Assembly (NCBI RefSeq): GCF_014646335.1
Contig: NZ_BMNG01000004.1
Coordinates: forward strand, 562,638-626,637
DNA length: 64,000 nt
Origin: Streptomyces lasiicapitis
GTDB taxonomy: Bacteria; Actinomycetota; Actinomycetes; Streptomycetales; Streptomycetaceae
Reading direction: 5' to 3'
Below, piece after piece: positions 45,410 to 54,835 of this stretch; the first letter of the stretch is position 1; each line of letters opens with the position of its first letter. The notes under the pieces were generated by a model. The model saw nothing but the letters and a program-made list of their open reading frames with translations. It was not told the origin of the DNA and made no database searches. A program made the translations under genes and the position numbers.

Positions 45410-46671
45410 GCCCCAGTCGAAGCCGCAGCCTCAGCCGCATCAGCAGAACGCCACCGCGCACCCGCCGCGCCGCCCCCGCAGCAGTCCTCGCCACCACCCT
45501 GCTCGCCGCCCTCGCCGCCTGCTCAAGCGACGCCCCGGCCGACGGCCCCGCCGCCTCCGGGCAGAGCGCCGAGCAGAAGAACGACGGCGGCGACAAGCCG
45601 TCCAAGTTCTTCGACCGGACCGAGTACGACCGCCAGTTGAAGCTCGGCGAGCAGACTCCGCAGGGCCCGGCCGCCAAGCCGTGGGAGCAGATGCTCCAGC
45701 CCGCGATGGCCGACACCGCCCAGTACCGGAAGAAGGGCTCCGCCGACGACGTCCACCTGTGCTTCTCCAACGCCGGAGTCTTCAACCCCTGGCGGCAGGT
45801 CGGCCTCAAGACGATGAAGGCCGAGGTCGAACTCCACGACGAGATCGACGACTTCACCGTCCTGGACGCCCAGGGCAAGGACGACAAGCAGATCTCCGAC
45901 ATCCAGGAACTCGCGGGCAACAAGGAATGCGACGCGCTGATCGTCTCGCCCAACACCACCGCCACCCTCACGCCCGCCGTGAAGGAGGCCTGCGGCAAGC
46001 TGCCCGTCATCGTCTTCGACCGAGGCGTGCAGACGGACTGCGCCGTCACCTTCATCAACCCCATCGGCGGCTACGGCTACGGCGCGGTCGCCGCCGACTT
46101 CCTCGTCGACGAGGTCAAGCCCAAGGGCAAGATCCTCGCGCTGCGCATCTCGCCCGGCGTCGACGTCCTGGAGACCCGCTGGTCGGCCGCGAAGCTCGCC
46201 TTCGACAAGAGCGAACTCGACGTCGTGGACGTGAAGTTCACCGACGGCGACCCGGCGAAGACCAAGTCCATCGTGTCCGACTCGATCTCCCGGCACGGCT
46301 CCGTCGACGGCGTGTGGATGGACTCCGGCGCCACCGCCGTGGCCGCCGTGGAGGCCTTCGAGGACTCGGGCGCCGACGTGCCGCCGATCACCGGCGAGGA
46401 CCAGCAGGACTTCCTCCAGGCCTGGAAGGACAAGAAGCTCACCGCGATCGCGCCCACCTACCCGACCTTCCAGTGGCGTACGCCGGTCATCGCCGCCCTG
46501 CGGGTCCTCAAGGGCGAGCAGGTCCCCAAGGAGTGGAAGCTGCCGCAGCCCACCGTCACCGAGGCCAACCTCGACGACTACCTCCAGGACGGCATGCCGC
46601 CGCTGCACTACGCGATGTGCGGCTGCCAGAAGATGCCCGGGTTCCCCGGGGACTGGGGAGGCAAGAAGTGA
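45406..46671 (+). CDS. Sugar-binding lipoprotein of the ABC transporter
   Basis: 421 residues. Lipoprotein signal with Arg-rich n-region and lipobox LAAC (Cys about 39). Periplasmic-binding-protein type 1 fold: VHLCFSNAGVFNPWRQVGLKTM, DALIVSPNTTATLTPAV, LPVIVFDRGV, ILALRISPGVDVLETRWSAA and GVWMDSGATAVAAVEAF. The 60 residues after the lipobox are a hydrophilic linker. It catches the sugar outside the membrane. The sugar is not readable from the sequence; the ROK regulator and the isomerase downstream are the clues. Confidence 0.92.
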   Translation: MSPSRSRSLSRISRTPPRTRRAAPAAVLATTLLAALAACSSDAPADGPAASGQSAEQKNDGGDKPSKFFDRTEYDRQLKLGEQTPQGPAAKPWEQMLQPAMADTAQYRKKGSADDVHLCFSNAGVFNPWRQVGLKTMKAEVELHDEIDDFTVLDAQGKDDKQISDIQELAGNKECDALIVSPNTTATLTPAVKEACGKLPVIVFDRGVQTDCAVTFINPIGGYGYGAVAADFLVDEVKPKGKILALRISPGVDVLETRWSAAKLAFDKSELDVVDVKFTDGDPAKTKSIVSDSISRHGSVDGVWMDSGATAVAAVEAFEDSGADVPPITGEDQQDFLQAWKDKKLTAIAPTYPTFQWRTPVIAALRVLKGEQVPKEWKLPQPTVTEANLDDYLQDGMPPLHYAMCGCQKMPGFPGDWGGKK

Positions 46672-47615
46672 CGTCGCCCGCAGGGAAGTTGGGGCGTGAC
46701 GACCGGCCGCCGGGCGTCGGCTGGCCCGTGGGTGCCAACCCGTGGATCTGGCACTCGCCCGTCGCCTCCGACACCCTGGCCGAGGTGCTGCCCCGCCTTG
46801 CCGGATGGGGCTTCGACTGCGTCGAGCTGCCGTTGGAGCAGCCCGGCGACTGGGAGCCCGCGGCCGTCGCGAAGCTCCTCGACACCACCGGCCTGGCGCC
46901 CGCCGCCGTCATCGCCGTCATGCCCCCCGGCCGCGACCTCGTCCGCGCCGACCCGGCGACGGTGCGGGCCACCCAGGACTACCTGCGCCACTGCGTCGAC
47001 GCCGCCCACGCGATCGGCGCGCCGGTGGTCGCGGGCCCGGTGTACGCCGCTGTGGGCCGGACCTGGCGGATGGGCGCTGCCGAACGGGCGGCCGCGTACC
47101 AGGAGTGGCGCGAGCACATCGCGCCGGTCCTCGCACACGCCGCGCCCGCCGCCAGCACCTCGAAGACCGCGCACGCCGCCCCCGCCCCCGTACGCATTGC
47201 CGTCGAACCCCTCAACCGCTACGAGACGAGCCTCCTGAACACCGTCGCGCAGACCCTCGACGCCCTCGAAGGCCTGCCCGAGCAGGGCATCGGCATCGCG
47301 CTCGACGCGTACCACCAGAACATCGAGGAGCGCTCCCTGCCCGCGGCCGTGGCGGCGGCCGGGCACCGCATCGTCCACGTGCAGGTGTGCGCCAACGACC
47401 GCGGCACCCCCGGGGCCGACCACCTGGACTGGGCGGGCTTCCTCGGCGCGCTGCGCGAGAGTGGCTACCGGGGCGCGCTGTGCGTCGAGTCGTTCACCGC
47501 GCACAACGACGCCATCGCGGTCGCCGCCTCCGTGTGGCGGTCGCTCGCCCCGAGCCAGGACGCCCTCGCGACCGACGGCCTGCGCTTCCTGCGCCGCGCC
47601 GTCGCGGCCCTCTGA
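46668..47615 (+). CDS. Sugar phosphate isomerase/epimerase (TIM barrel)
   Basis: 315 residues from GTG 46668, overlapping the previous stop. AP-endonuclease-2-type TIM barrel: GANPWIWHSP, LAGWGFDCVELPLEQPGDW, then the metal ligand Glu in IAVEPLNRYE, IGIALDAYHQNIEE (Asp/His), HVQVCANDRGTPGADHLDW and a final Glu in ALCVESF. The E-D-H-E set fits D-tagatose 3-epimerase or hydroxypyruvate isomerase families. It probably converts the imported sugar in the cytoplasm. Confidence 0.88.
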   Translation: MTSPAGKLGRDDRPPGVGWPVGANPWIWHSPVASDTLAEVLPRLAGWGFDCVELPLEQPGDWEPAAVAKLLDTTGLAPAAVIAVMPPGRDLVRADPATVRATQDYLRHCVDAAHAIGAPVVAGPVYAAVGRTWRMGAAERAAAYQEWREHIAPVLAHAAPAASTSKTAHAAPAPVRIAVEPLNRYETSLLNTVAQTLDALEGLPEQGIGIALDAYHQNIEERSLPAAVAAAGHRIVHVQVCANDRGTPGADHLDWAGFLGALRESGYRGALCVESFTAHNDAIAVAASVWRSLAPSQDALATDGLRFLRRAVAAL

Positions 47616-47688
47616 ACCGGGCCCTCGGGCCCACGCACTTCCGGCATCCGGCACCCGCACCCTCCGACCCCACAGAGAGGACCACCTC

Positions 47689-50600
47689 ATGGGATGTCAT
47701 GCTCGTGACATCAGAGGCGTACGAAGAGCGGTCATCGCCGTTCTGACGGCGCTGTTGCTCGCCGTCGGCTTCCTGCCGGCCGCCGGAGCCACCGCCACCG
47801 GAGCGCCCGCCGCCGACAAGGCACCGGCCTTCCGCGCCCTGCTGTTCACCAAGGCCGTCGGCTACGTCCACGACTCCATCCCGGCCGGCATCCAGATGGT
47901 CAAGGAGCAGGCCGCCGCCAACAACTTCGAGGTCGTCCAGACCGACGACTCGACCGTCTTCGACGACGCCAAGCTCAAGGACTTCGACGTCATCGTCATG
48001 CTGCAGAACTCCGGCATGGTCTGGGACACCGACGCCCAGCGCGAGGCCATGCAGAAGTACGTACGGAGCGGCAAGGGCATCGTCGCCCTCCACAACACCC
48101 TCGACATGGGCATCGAGGACTCCTTCCCGTGGTGGGACGACACCGTCAACGGCGGCGCCCACATGCCCGCCCACTCCCCGGGCGTCCTCAAGGGAACGGC
48201 GAAGGTCGCCGACCACGTGCACCCCTCCACCAAGGGCCTTCCGCAGCGCTGGGAGCGCCCCGAGGAGTGGTACAACTTCGACAAGAATCCGCGCGGCGAC
48301 GTGCACGTCCTGGTCTCCGCCGACGAGACGACGTACAACCCCGGCAGCGAAGCGATGGGCGCCGACCACCCCATCTCCTGGTGCCGCAACGCCGAGGGCG
48401 GCAAGGTCTGGGCGACCGCCATGGGCCACGACAAGGCCTCGTACAGCGAACCCGCCTTCCGCGACCACGTGCTCGGCGGCATCCAGTGGGCGGCCGGGAA
48501 CAAGCCCGGCGACTGCGGCGGCACCGTCTGGTCCGGCTACGAGAAGATCGCGCTCGACGAGAACACCGCCGACCCGATGGAGCTGGACGTCGCCAAGGAC
48601 GGCAAGGTCTTCTACGCCCAGCGCAGCGGCGAGGTGAAGATCTTCGACCCGAAGACGCACGCCACGACCACCGCGGGCAAGGTCGACACCTACACCGGCG
48701 GCGAGGACGGCCTGGTCGGCATGGAGCTTGACCCGTCGTTCGCCAAGAACCGCTGGATCTATCTCTATTACGCGCCCGCGAGCGCCAAGGACGACGTGAA
48801 CCGCCTGTCGCGCTTCACGGTCAAGAAGGACAACACCCTCGACCTCGCCTCCGAGAAGAAGATCCTCGACGTCCCCGCCTACCGGGACCGCACCTTCCCC
48901 GAGCCCGGACACACCGGCGGCGCCGTCGAGTTCGGCCCCGACCGCACGCTGTACCTGGGCGTCGGCGACGACGTGCCGCCGAACCTCGACCCGAACTGGC
49001 AGGGCTACGCGCCCCTCGACTGGCGCCCCGGCAAGCAGATGCTGGATGCCGCCCGCACGGCCGGCAACACCAACGACCTGCGCGGCAAGATCCTGCGCGT
49101 CAAGCCCAGGGACAAGGGCGGCTACACCATCCCCCAGGGCAACCTCTTCAAGCCCGGCACGGACAAGGCACGGCCCGAGATCTACGCCATGGGCTTCCGC
49201 AACCCCTTCCGCTTCACCGTCGACCCGAAGAACGGGAACGTGCACGTCTCGGACTACGGCCCGGACCGCGGCGCCCCCGAGACCGCACGCGGCCCCGAGG
49301 GCCTGGTCGAGTACAACGTCATCACCAGGCCCGGCAACTTCGGCTGGCCGTTCTGCCACGGCAACAACCAGGCGTACGCGCCCTACGACCCCGACACCCA
49401 GAAGGTGGGGCAGAAGTTCGACTGCGCGAAGCCGGTCAACCCCTCCCCGAACAACACAGGCCTGAAGGACCTGCCGCCGCTGACGCTCCCCGAGGTCTGG
49501 TACGGCTACGGCGCCTCCAAGGAGTTCCCGGAGATGGGCACCGGCGGCTCCGCGCCCATGAGCGGCCCCGTCTACCGCTACGACCCCAAGAACCCCTCGA
49601 AGACCAAGTTCCCGCAGTACTTCGACGGCGCGAACTTCTTCTACGAGTGGGCGCGCAATTCCGTCAAGGAGATGCGCTTCGACGACTCCGGCAAGCTCCT
49701 GAAGATCAATGACTTCCTGAAGTCGGTGAAGTTCACCAAGCCGATGGACATGACCTTCGGGCCCGACGGTTCGCTGTACGTCCTGGAGTGGGGCAGCGAG
49801 TTCGGCGGCGGCAACAACGACTCGGGTCTGTACCGCGTCGACTACGCGCAGGGCCAGCGCGTCCCCATCGCCAAGGCCAAGGCGTCCGCCACCAACGGTC
49901 CCGTGCCCCTCAAGAGCGACTTCTCCAGCGAGGGCAGCAAGGACCCGGACGGCGACCCGCTGACCTTCGCCTGGGACTTCAACGGCGACGGCACCTACGA
50001 CTCCACCGACCCCAACCCCTCGCACACGTACACCACCAAGGGCGACTTCAACGCCCAGCTCAAGGTCACCGACTCCACCGGCAAGTCCGGCTACGCCAAC
50101 ATCCCCATCACGGCGGGCAACACGGCGCCGAAGGTGACCGTCGAGACGCCCGTCGACGGCAAGCTCATCACCTTCGGCGACAAGATCCCGTACAAGGTGA
50201 AGGTCACCGACCCCGAGGACGGCGAGATCGACTGCTCCAAGGTCTTCGTGAACCCGGCCCTCGGCCACGACGACCACGAGCACCCGACCACCGACATCCC
50301 CGGCTGCGAGGGCACCGTCGACACCGGCGACCTGGGCGGCCACCCCGAGGGCGCCGACCTCACGTACGTCCTCAACGCCAAGTACACCGACAAGGGCGGG
50401 TCCGGGACGAGCGCCCTGACCGGCTACGGCCGCTCGGTCATGCACCCCAAGCACAAGCAGGCCGAGTACTACGACGACCAGTCGGGCACCCGGATCGTCT
50501 CCCAGGCGGGCGCCGAGAACGGCAAGCGCATCGGCGACGTCAGCAACGGCGACTGGATCGCCTTCGCGCCCATGAGCGTCGAGGGCGTCGACAAGGTCAC

Positions 50601-50841
50601 CTACCGGATGTCGTCCCCGTACGGAGCGGGCTCCGTCGAACTCCGCGCCGACGCCCCCGACGGCAAGCTCCTGGCCACGACGCCCGTGCCCAACACGGGA
50701 GGCTGGGACAACTACCAGAACACCCCGGCGGTGACCGTCGAGCCCCTGGCCGGCACCCACAAGCTGTACGTGGTGTTCAAGTCGCCGCAGGACAATTCCT
50801 TCGACGTGGACGCTGTCGCGTTCTCGGCCTCCACGGGCTGA
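47689..50841 (+). CDS. Large secreted ThuA + sugar dehydrogenase + PKD + carbohydrate-binding protein
   Basis: 1050 residues, AGAGAGG before the ATG. A signal peptide (AVIAVLTALLLAVGFLPAAG) is followed by a ThuA-like glutaminase-fold domain (about 45-280: FTKAVGYVHDSIP, GKGIVALHNTLD, WWDDTVNGGAHM). Next is a GSDH-type beta-propeller (about 300-720: GHTGGAVEFGPDRTLYLGVGDD, YAMGFRNPFRFTVDP), then a PKD domain (WDFNGDGTYDSTDPNPSHTY), a Ca-binding-looking DPEDGEID section and a C-terminal CBM6-like module (GDWIAFAPMSVEG). It probably oxidises a sugar outside the cell, with or without PQQ. It lies 73 bases after the isomerase, so it belongs with the ABC operon. Confidence 0.88.
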   Translation: MGCHARDIRGVRRAVIAVLTALLLAVGFLPAAGATATGAPAADKAPAFRALLFTKAVGYVHDSIPAGIQMVKEQAAANNFEVVQTDDSTVFDDAKLKDFDVIVMLQNSGMVWDTDAQREAMQKYVRSGKGIVALHNTLDMGIEDSFPWWDDTVNGGAHMPAHSPGVLKGTAKVADHVHPSTKGLPQRWERPEEWYNFDKNPRGDVHVLVSADETTYNPGSEAMGADHPISWCRNAEGGKVWATAMGHDKASYSEPAFRDHVLGGIQWAAGNKPGDCGGTVWSGYEKIALDENTADPMELDVAKDGKVFYAQRSGEVKIFDPKTHATTTAGKVDTYTGGEDGLVGMELDPSFAKNRWIYLYYAPASAKDDVNRLSRFTVKKDNTLDLASEKKILDVPAYRDRTFPEPGHTGGAVEFGPDRTLYLGVGDDVPPNLDPNWQGYAPLDWRPGKQMLDAARTAGNTNDLRGKILRVKPRDKGGYTIPQGNLFKPGTDKARPEIYAMGFRNPFRFTVDPKNGNVHVSDYGPDRGAPETARGPEGLVEYNVITRPGNFGWPFCHGNNQAYAPYDPDTQKVGQKFDCAKPVNPSPNNTGLKDLPPLTLPEVWYGYGASKEFPEMGTGGSAPMSGPVYRYDPKNPSKTKFPQYFDGANFFYEWARNSVKEMRFDDSGKLLKINDFLKSVKFTKPMDMTFGPDGSLYVLEWGSEFGGGNNDSGLYRVDYAQGQRVPIAKAKASATNGPVPLKSDFSSEGSKDPDGDPLTFAWDFNGDGTYDSTDPNPSHTYTTKGDFNAQLKVTDSTGKSGYANIPITAGNTAPKVTVETPVDGKLITFGDKIPYKVKVTDPEDGEIDCSKVFVNPALGHDDHEHPTTDIPGCEGTVDTGDLGGHPEGADLTYVLNAKYTDKGGSGTSALTGYGRSVMHPKHKQAEYYDDQSGTRIVSQAGAENGKRIGDVSNGDWIAFAPMSVEGVDKVTYRMSSPYGAGSVELRADAPDGKLLATTPVPNTGGWDNYQNTPAVTVEPLAGTHKLYVVFKSPQDNSFDVDAVAFSASTG

Positions 50842-50889
50842 CCACCGCGACTGCGTACCGGCCCCGGTTGTCACCGGGGCCGGTGCGCC

Positions 50890-51678
50890 TCACTGCCAGA
50901 ACTGGGCGAGCACGCCCTCCTTGAACGGGGCGGGGGACACGGACAGGTTCCCCGAGAACGGATGGTCCAAGGACAGGCACAGCAGCAGGCTCACACCGAT
51001 CAGCCCGGCGACCGAGATGACGAACATCATCTGGGCGCGCAGGCTCCTGATGCCGTAGAGGAACGTCAGCGGCAGCATGACGAGCGCGCCGCCGTAGATG
51101 AGGACGTTCAGGAGCGTGGGCAGGGACTGCTGTGAGTCGGAGAGCCGGGTGCGGCGGGCCTGGGCGACTTCGCCGAGGGTGGTCACGGACTGCTCGTAGT
51201 AGACCTTCTCCGACTCGCTCCTCGGCTCGTAGTCCTGGAACACCTGGTAGAGCTTGACCACTTGGGGGTTGGTGACGCCCGGGTCGGGCCGTCCCTCGCG
51301 CATCAGCGGCCATTGCTTCTCGACGATCGCGTGGACGTACTCGCCGACGGCGACGGTCACCCTGCGCTCCTGCGCGGGCGGGAACGCGGAAGCGTCACGG
51401 AGCACCTCGGCGGTCTGGCTGGCCTCGGTGGCGACGTTCGTCTCCGCGTCGTTGAGGGCCTCCCACTCGGCCACGACGACGAAGGCGAGGATGATGCCGT
51501 AGATCGCGGCATACATGCTGAGCACGACACCGAGCATGTCGTTGTACGCGCCGTGCGAAAGCCTCGAGAGTCTGCGCCGCAGCAGCAGCGTGCCGGTCAC
51601 GGCGACGAGTACGGCGCCGCCCCCGAGCAGCATGGCGAGCGTGAGGGTGGTGAAGTTGTTGAGCAGCCAGATACCCAC
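50890..51678 (-). CDS. DUF4239-type membrane protein
   Basis: 262 residues from GTG 51678. Two N-terminal membrane helices (TLTLAMLLGGGAVLVAVTG; GVVLSMYAAIYGIILAFVVV), an extracytoplasmic or cytosolic helical loop with EWEALNDAETNVATEA, and two C-terminal helices (LLNVLIYGGALVMLPLTFLYG; MMFVISVAGLIGVSLLLCLS). This is the DUF4239 layout; function unknown. It ends convergent with the large ThuA protein, 48 bases apart. Confidence 0.85.
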   Translation of the reverse strand: MGIWLLNNFTTLTLAMLLGGGAVLVAVTGTLLLRRRLSRLSHGAYNDMLGVVLSMYAAIYGIILAFVVVAEWEALNDAETNVATEASQTAEVLRDASAFPPAQERRVTVAVGEYVHAIVEKQWPLMREGRPDPGVTNPQVVKLYQVFQDYEPRSESEKVYYEQSVTTLGEVAQARRTRLSDSQQSLPTLLNVLIYGGALVMLPLTFLYGIRSLRAQMMFVISVAGLIGVSLLLCLSLDHPFSGNLSVSPAPFKEGVLAQFWQ

Positions 51679-51772
51679 AGCCCCACAACGGCGTGCGCCC
51701 GCGCGGGTTACGCGCCCGTCGTGCGCTGCCCGGACGCGAACCGCGCCGTGGGCTGCGTTTGAGGACGCACGG

Positions 51773-51812
51773 AGACCCGCGACGCGTCCCTGTCCCAGCG
51801 CGTCGCGGGTCT
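51773..51812 (-). terminator. Terminator hairpin of the phosphotransferase gene
   Basis: AGACCCGCGACGCG (51773-51786) and CGCGTCGCGGGTCT (51799-51812): a perfect 14-bp stem with a 12-base loop, 19 bases after the stop at 51832. Confidence 0.75.
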
Positions 51813-51831
51813 GCGTATCCCCGTAACCCCG

Positions 51832-53016
51832 TCAGCGAGTGCCGACCGCCGCGCGCACGGCCCGGCGGGCCATCTGGCAGTCGTCGTGCAGCCGCCGCAG
51901 CAGCAGCCGCTGTTCCTCGCCGGACGGCGCGGCCCCGGGGTGGGCCTGGCCCGGGGCCGTCGGGGTCGTGTCGTGCAGCGTGCGCTGCACGGCCGTCTCG
52001 CACATCCGGATCTCGCGGGTGAGCACCAGCATCAGGTTCACCAGGAACGCGTCGCGTGCCGCCGGGCCCGCCGACTGGGCGAGCTGGCTGATGTCGCGGC
52101 GCGCCACGGGTGAGTCGCCGAGCACGGACCACAGCGTGGCGAGGTCGTAGCCCGGCAGATACCAGCCCGCGTGCTCCCAGTCGACCAGGACAGGACCGGC
52201 CGGTGAGAGCAGCACGTTCGAGAGCAGCGCGTCACCGTGGCAGAACTGCCAGGTGAGCTGAGGTCCGGACACGTGTGCGTGCGCTATGCCGTGCAGCAGC
52301 TTCTGCAGGTCGCCCATGTCCCGGTCCGTGAGCAGGCCCAGCTCGTGGAAGCGGGAGATCCGCCGGCCGTAGTCCAGTGGCTTGCCGAACATCTCGTGCG
52401 GCGGCCGCCACTGGTTGAGCCGGCACACCGCGCTCATCGCCGCCCGGACGTCGGCGCGCGGTGGTGCTTCCGCGGGGTGCCGCTGCAACGCGGCGACCCG
52501 GCCGGGCATGCGCTCGATCACCAGCGTGCAGTCGTCCGGGTCGGCCGCGATGAGACGCGGCGCGCGCACGGGCGGACGGTGCCGGACGAACGAGCGGTAA
52601 GCCGCTATTTCGTGGCGGATCCGCTCCGCCCACAGGGGCGAGTGGTCGAGCAGGCACTTGGCCACCGCGGTGGCGCGGCCGGTCGTACCGACGAGGAGGA
52701 CGGTGCGTCCGCTGCGGCGCAACACCTGCACGGGCTGGAATTCCGGACAGATGCGGTGCACCGAGGCGATCGCGGTGCGCAGTTGCGCACCCTGGGGGCC
52801 GGACAAGTCGAGTCTCCCGCTGAGCGGCCCGGCCCCGGTGGCCGGTACGCGTCGCGTCCGGCCGGTTGCGAGCGGAGCGGCCGCGGGCCGCGCCGGCGCC
52901 AGATAGGGGCCGCCACCGGGCAGCGGGGCCTCCGTCGCGCGGGCGGAGCCGCGGGAGGAGGGGTGCGGCCGCAGCGGCCGAGGCGGGGCGGACACGGAGG
53001 ACGATGCTGTGTACAT
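51832..53016 (-). CDS. Aminoglycoside-phosphotransferase-fold protein
   Basis: 394 residues from ATG 53016. Residues 1-75 are Pro/Ala/Arg-rich and probably disordered. Then a kinase-like fold: [19 protein letters not shown], the hinge [10 protein letters not shown], the catalytic [13 protein letters not shown] (HGD) and metal-binding LVDWEHAGW, with DLATLW after it. These match choline/aminoglycoside kinase families. Substrate unknown. It is divergent from the NsdB-like gene, 235 bases apart, a typical Streptomyces pairing of regulator and kinase-like protein. Confidence 0.85.
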   Translation of the reverse strand: MYTASSSVSAPPRPLRPHPSSRGSARATEAPLPGGGPYLAPARPAAAPLATGRTRRVPATGAGPLSGRLDLSGPQGAQLRTAIASVHRICPEFQPVQVLRRSGRTVLLVGTTGRATAVAKCLLDHSPLWAERIRHEIAAYRSFVRHRPPVRAPRLIAADPDDCTLVIERMPGRVAALQRHPAEAPPRADVRAAMSAVCRLNQWRPPHEMFGKPLDYGRRISRFHELGLLTDRDMGDLQKLLHGIAHAHVSGPQLTWQFCHGDALLSNVLLSPAGPVLVDWEHAGWYLPGYDLATLWSVLGDSPVARRDISQLAQSAGPAARDAFLVNLMLVLTREIRMCETAVQRTLHDTTPTAPGQAHPGAAPSGEEQRLLLRRLHDDCQMARRAVRAAVGTR

Positions 53017-53251
53017 GGGCGATACAGATCCCTTCGTGTGCCTGCGAGTTGCGGCGCCCTCCCGCCCCGGCCGCTGTGGGTGCACCCTGGGGAATGCCTT
53101 GTGGCGGCCGGGTCGGGGTGGCGCATTCCTACCTGACACCCGTGAGCCCCTGGCACACCATGTGGCGCACCCTGGCGAACCCTGGCGAATAGTCGCTCAG
53201 CAACTGACAGAGGGTTACTGTCAATTCAGCCGAGAACCCTGGGGGCTTGAC

Positions 53252-54751
53252 GTGAACGGACAACTCAACACCCGTCTGTCGGATCTCTTCGGCCTGGCGG
53301 GCTGGTCCAAGGGCGAACTCGCGAGACTGGTCAACCGGCAGGCGGCCGCGATGGGTCATCCGCAGCTGGCCACCGACACCTCGCGGGTGCGGCGCTGGAT
53401 CGACATGGGAGAGATCCCGCGCGATCCCGTGCCCAGGGTCCTGGCTGTTCTGTTCACCGAGCGTCTCGGCCGTGTCGTGACCATCGAGGACCTCGGTCTG
53501 GTCCGGCACGGGCGCGTAGGCAAACAGCGCGCCGACGGGAGCGCAGAACACCCCGACGGCGTGCCGTGGGCGCCCGAGCGAACCGCCGCGGTCCTCACCG
53601 AATTCACGGGAATGGACCTCATGCTCAACCGACGCGGCTTGGTGGGCGCGGGTGCCGCGCTTGCCGCAGGCTCCGCACTCACCAGCGCCATGCACGACTG
53701 GCTGCACACCGATCCGACCCTGAAGGCCGACGCCCCCCGTCTCGACGACCCCCTGCAAGTCGACCCCGCCGGATTCGACCGTTATGAGGCCGCCCCCATC
53801 GGGTCCCAGGAGATCGAGGCGCTCGAGCGCTCGGTCGAGGTGTTCCGCGCCTGGGACGCGTCCCGCGGCGGCGGCCTCCAGCGCAAGGCCGTGGTGGGCC
53901 AGTTGAACGAGGTGGGCGGCATGCTCGCCTACCGCCACCCCGACCATCTGCAACGGCGCCTGTGGGGCGTCGCCGCCAACCTCGCCGTACTCGCCGGCTG
54001 GATGTCGCACGACGTCGGCCTCGAACCCACCGCCCAGAAGTACTTCGTGATCGCCGCGCACGCGGCCCGCGAGGGCGGCGACCGACCGCGCGCCGGGGAG
54101 GCCCTGTCCCGCGCCGCCCGTCAGATGGTGCACCTCGGCAAGCCCGAGGACGCCCTGGACCTGATGAAGCTCGCCAAGTCCGGCTCGGGCGAGCAGACCC
54201 TGCCGCGCACCCAGGCGATGCTCTACACCATCGAGGCCTGGGCGCAGGCGTCGATGGGCAAGGGCCAGGCGATGCGCCGCACCCTCGGCCAGGCGGAGGA
54301 CCTCTTCGTCTCGGACAAGGGCGACGTGCCGCCGCCGAGCTGGATGCAGATGTTCGACGAGGCGGACCTGCACGGCATGCAGGCCCTGGCGTACCGCACC
54401 CTCGCCGAGCACGAGCCGTCCGCGGCCCGGCTCGCCCAGCGGCACGCCAAGGAGGCCATCGCGCTGCGCCTGAAGGGCCGCGACCGTTCGACGATCTTCG
54501 ACTACATCTCGCTGGCGTCGGCCTGCTTCATCGCCGACGACCCCGAACAGGCCGCCCGGTACGCACGCCTGGCCCTTGTGTCCATGGGATCCAACTCCTC
54601 GCTGCGCACCTGGGACCGGCTGCGCGAGATGTACCGCCTGACCGCGCAGTACGCGGGCTATCCGAAGATCGAGGACCTGCGCGCCGAGATCAAGCAGGCC
54701 CTGCCCAAGGCGGCGGCCCGGCCCGGGGGAGGCAAATGGGTCCAGGCATAG
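53252..54751 (+). CDS. nsdB: NsdB-like DNA-binding TPR regulator
   Basis: 499 residues from GTG 53252. The N-terminal HTH reads LSDLFGLAGWSKGELARLVNRQ, followed by TSRVRRWIDMGEIPRDPVPRVL. A hydrophobic stretch, RRGLVGAGAALAAGSALTSA, lies near 130. The rest is helical TPR-like repeats (AAHAAREGGDRPRAGEALSRAARQM, LDLMKLAKSG, AERYARLAL-type units). This layout matches Nsd proteins, negative regulators of differentiation and antibiotic production in S. coelicolor. The exact orthologue (NsdA versus NsdB) is from memory, hence moderate confidence in the symbol. Confidence 0.75.
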   Translation: MNGQLNTRLSDLFGLAGWSKGELARLVNRQAAAMGHPQLATDTSRVRRWIDMGEIPRDPVPRVLAVLFTERLGRVVTIEDLGLVRHGRVGKQRADGSAEHPDGVPWAPERTAAVLTEFTGMDLMLNRRGLVGAGAALAAGSALTSAMHDWLHTDPTLKADAPRLDDPLQVDPAGFDRYEAAPIGSQEIEALERSVEVFRAWDASRGGGLQRKAVVGQLNEVGGMLAYRHPDHLQRRLWGVAANLAVLAGWMSHDVGLEPTAQKYFVIAAHAAREGGDRPRAGEALSRAARQMVHLGKPEDALDLMKLAKSGSGEQTLPRTQAMLYTIEAWAQASMGKGQAMRRTLGQAEDLFVSDKGDVPPPSWMQMFDEADLHGMQALAYRTLAEHEPSAARLAQRHAKEAIALRLKGRDRSTIFDYISLASACFIADDPEQAARYARLALVSMGSNSSLRTWDRLREMYRLTAQYAGYPKIEDLRAEIKQALPKAAARPGGGKWVQA

Positions 54752-54835
54752 GAACCGCATAGGAACCGGAGCGGAGAGAAACGGCCGGTGCCGGCGTTAC
54801 GAAGTCGTGGCTAGGGCTTCGTCCGCGTACGCAGC

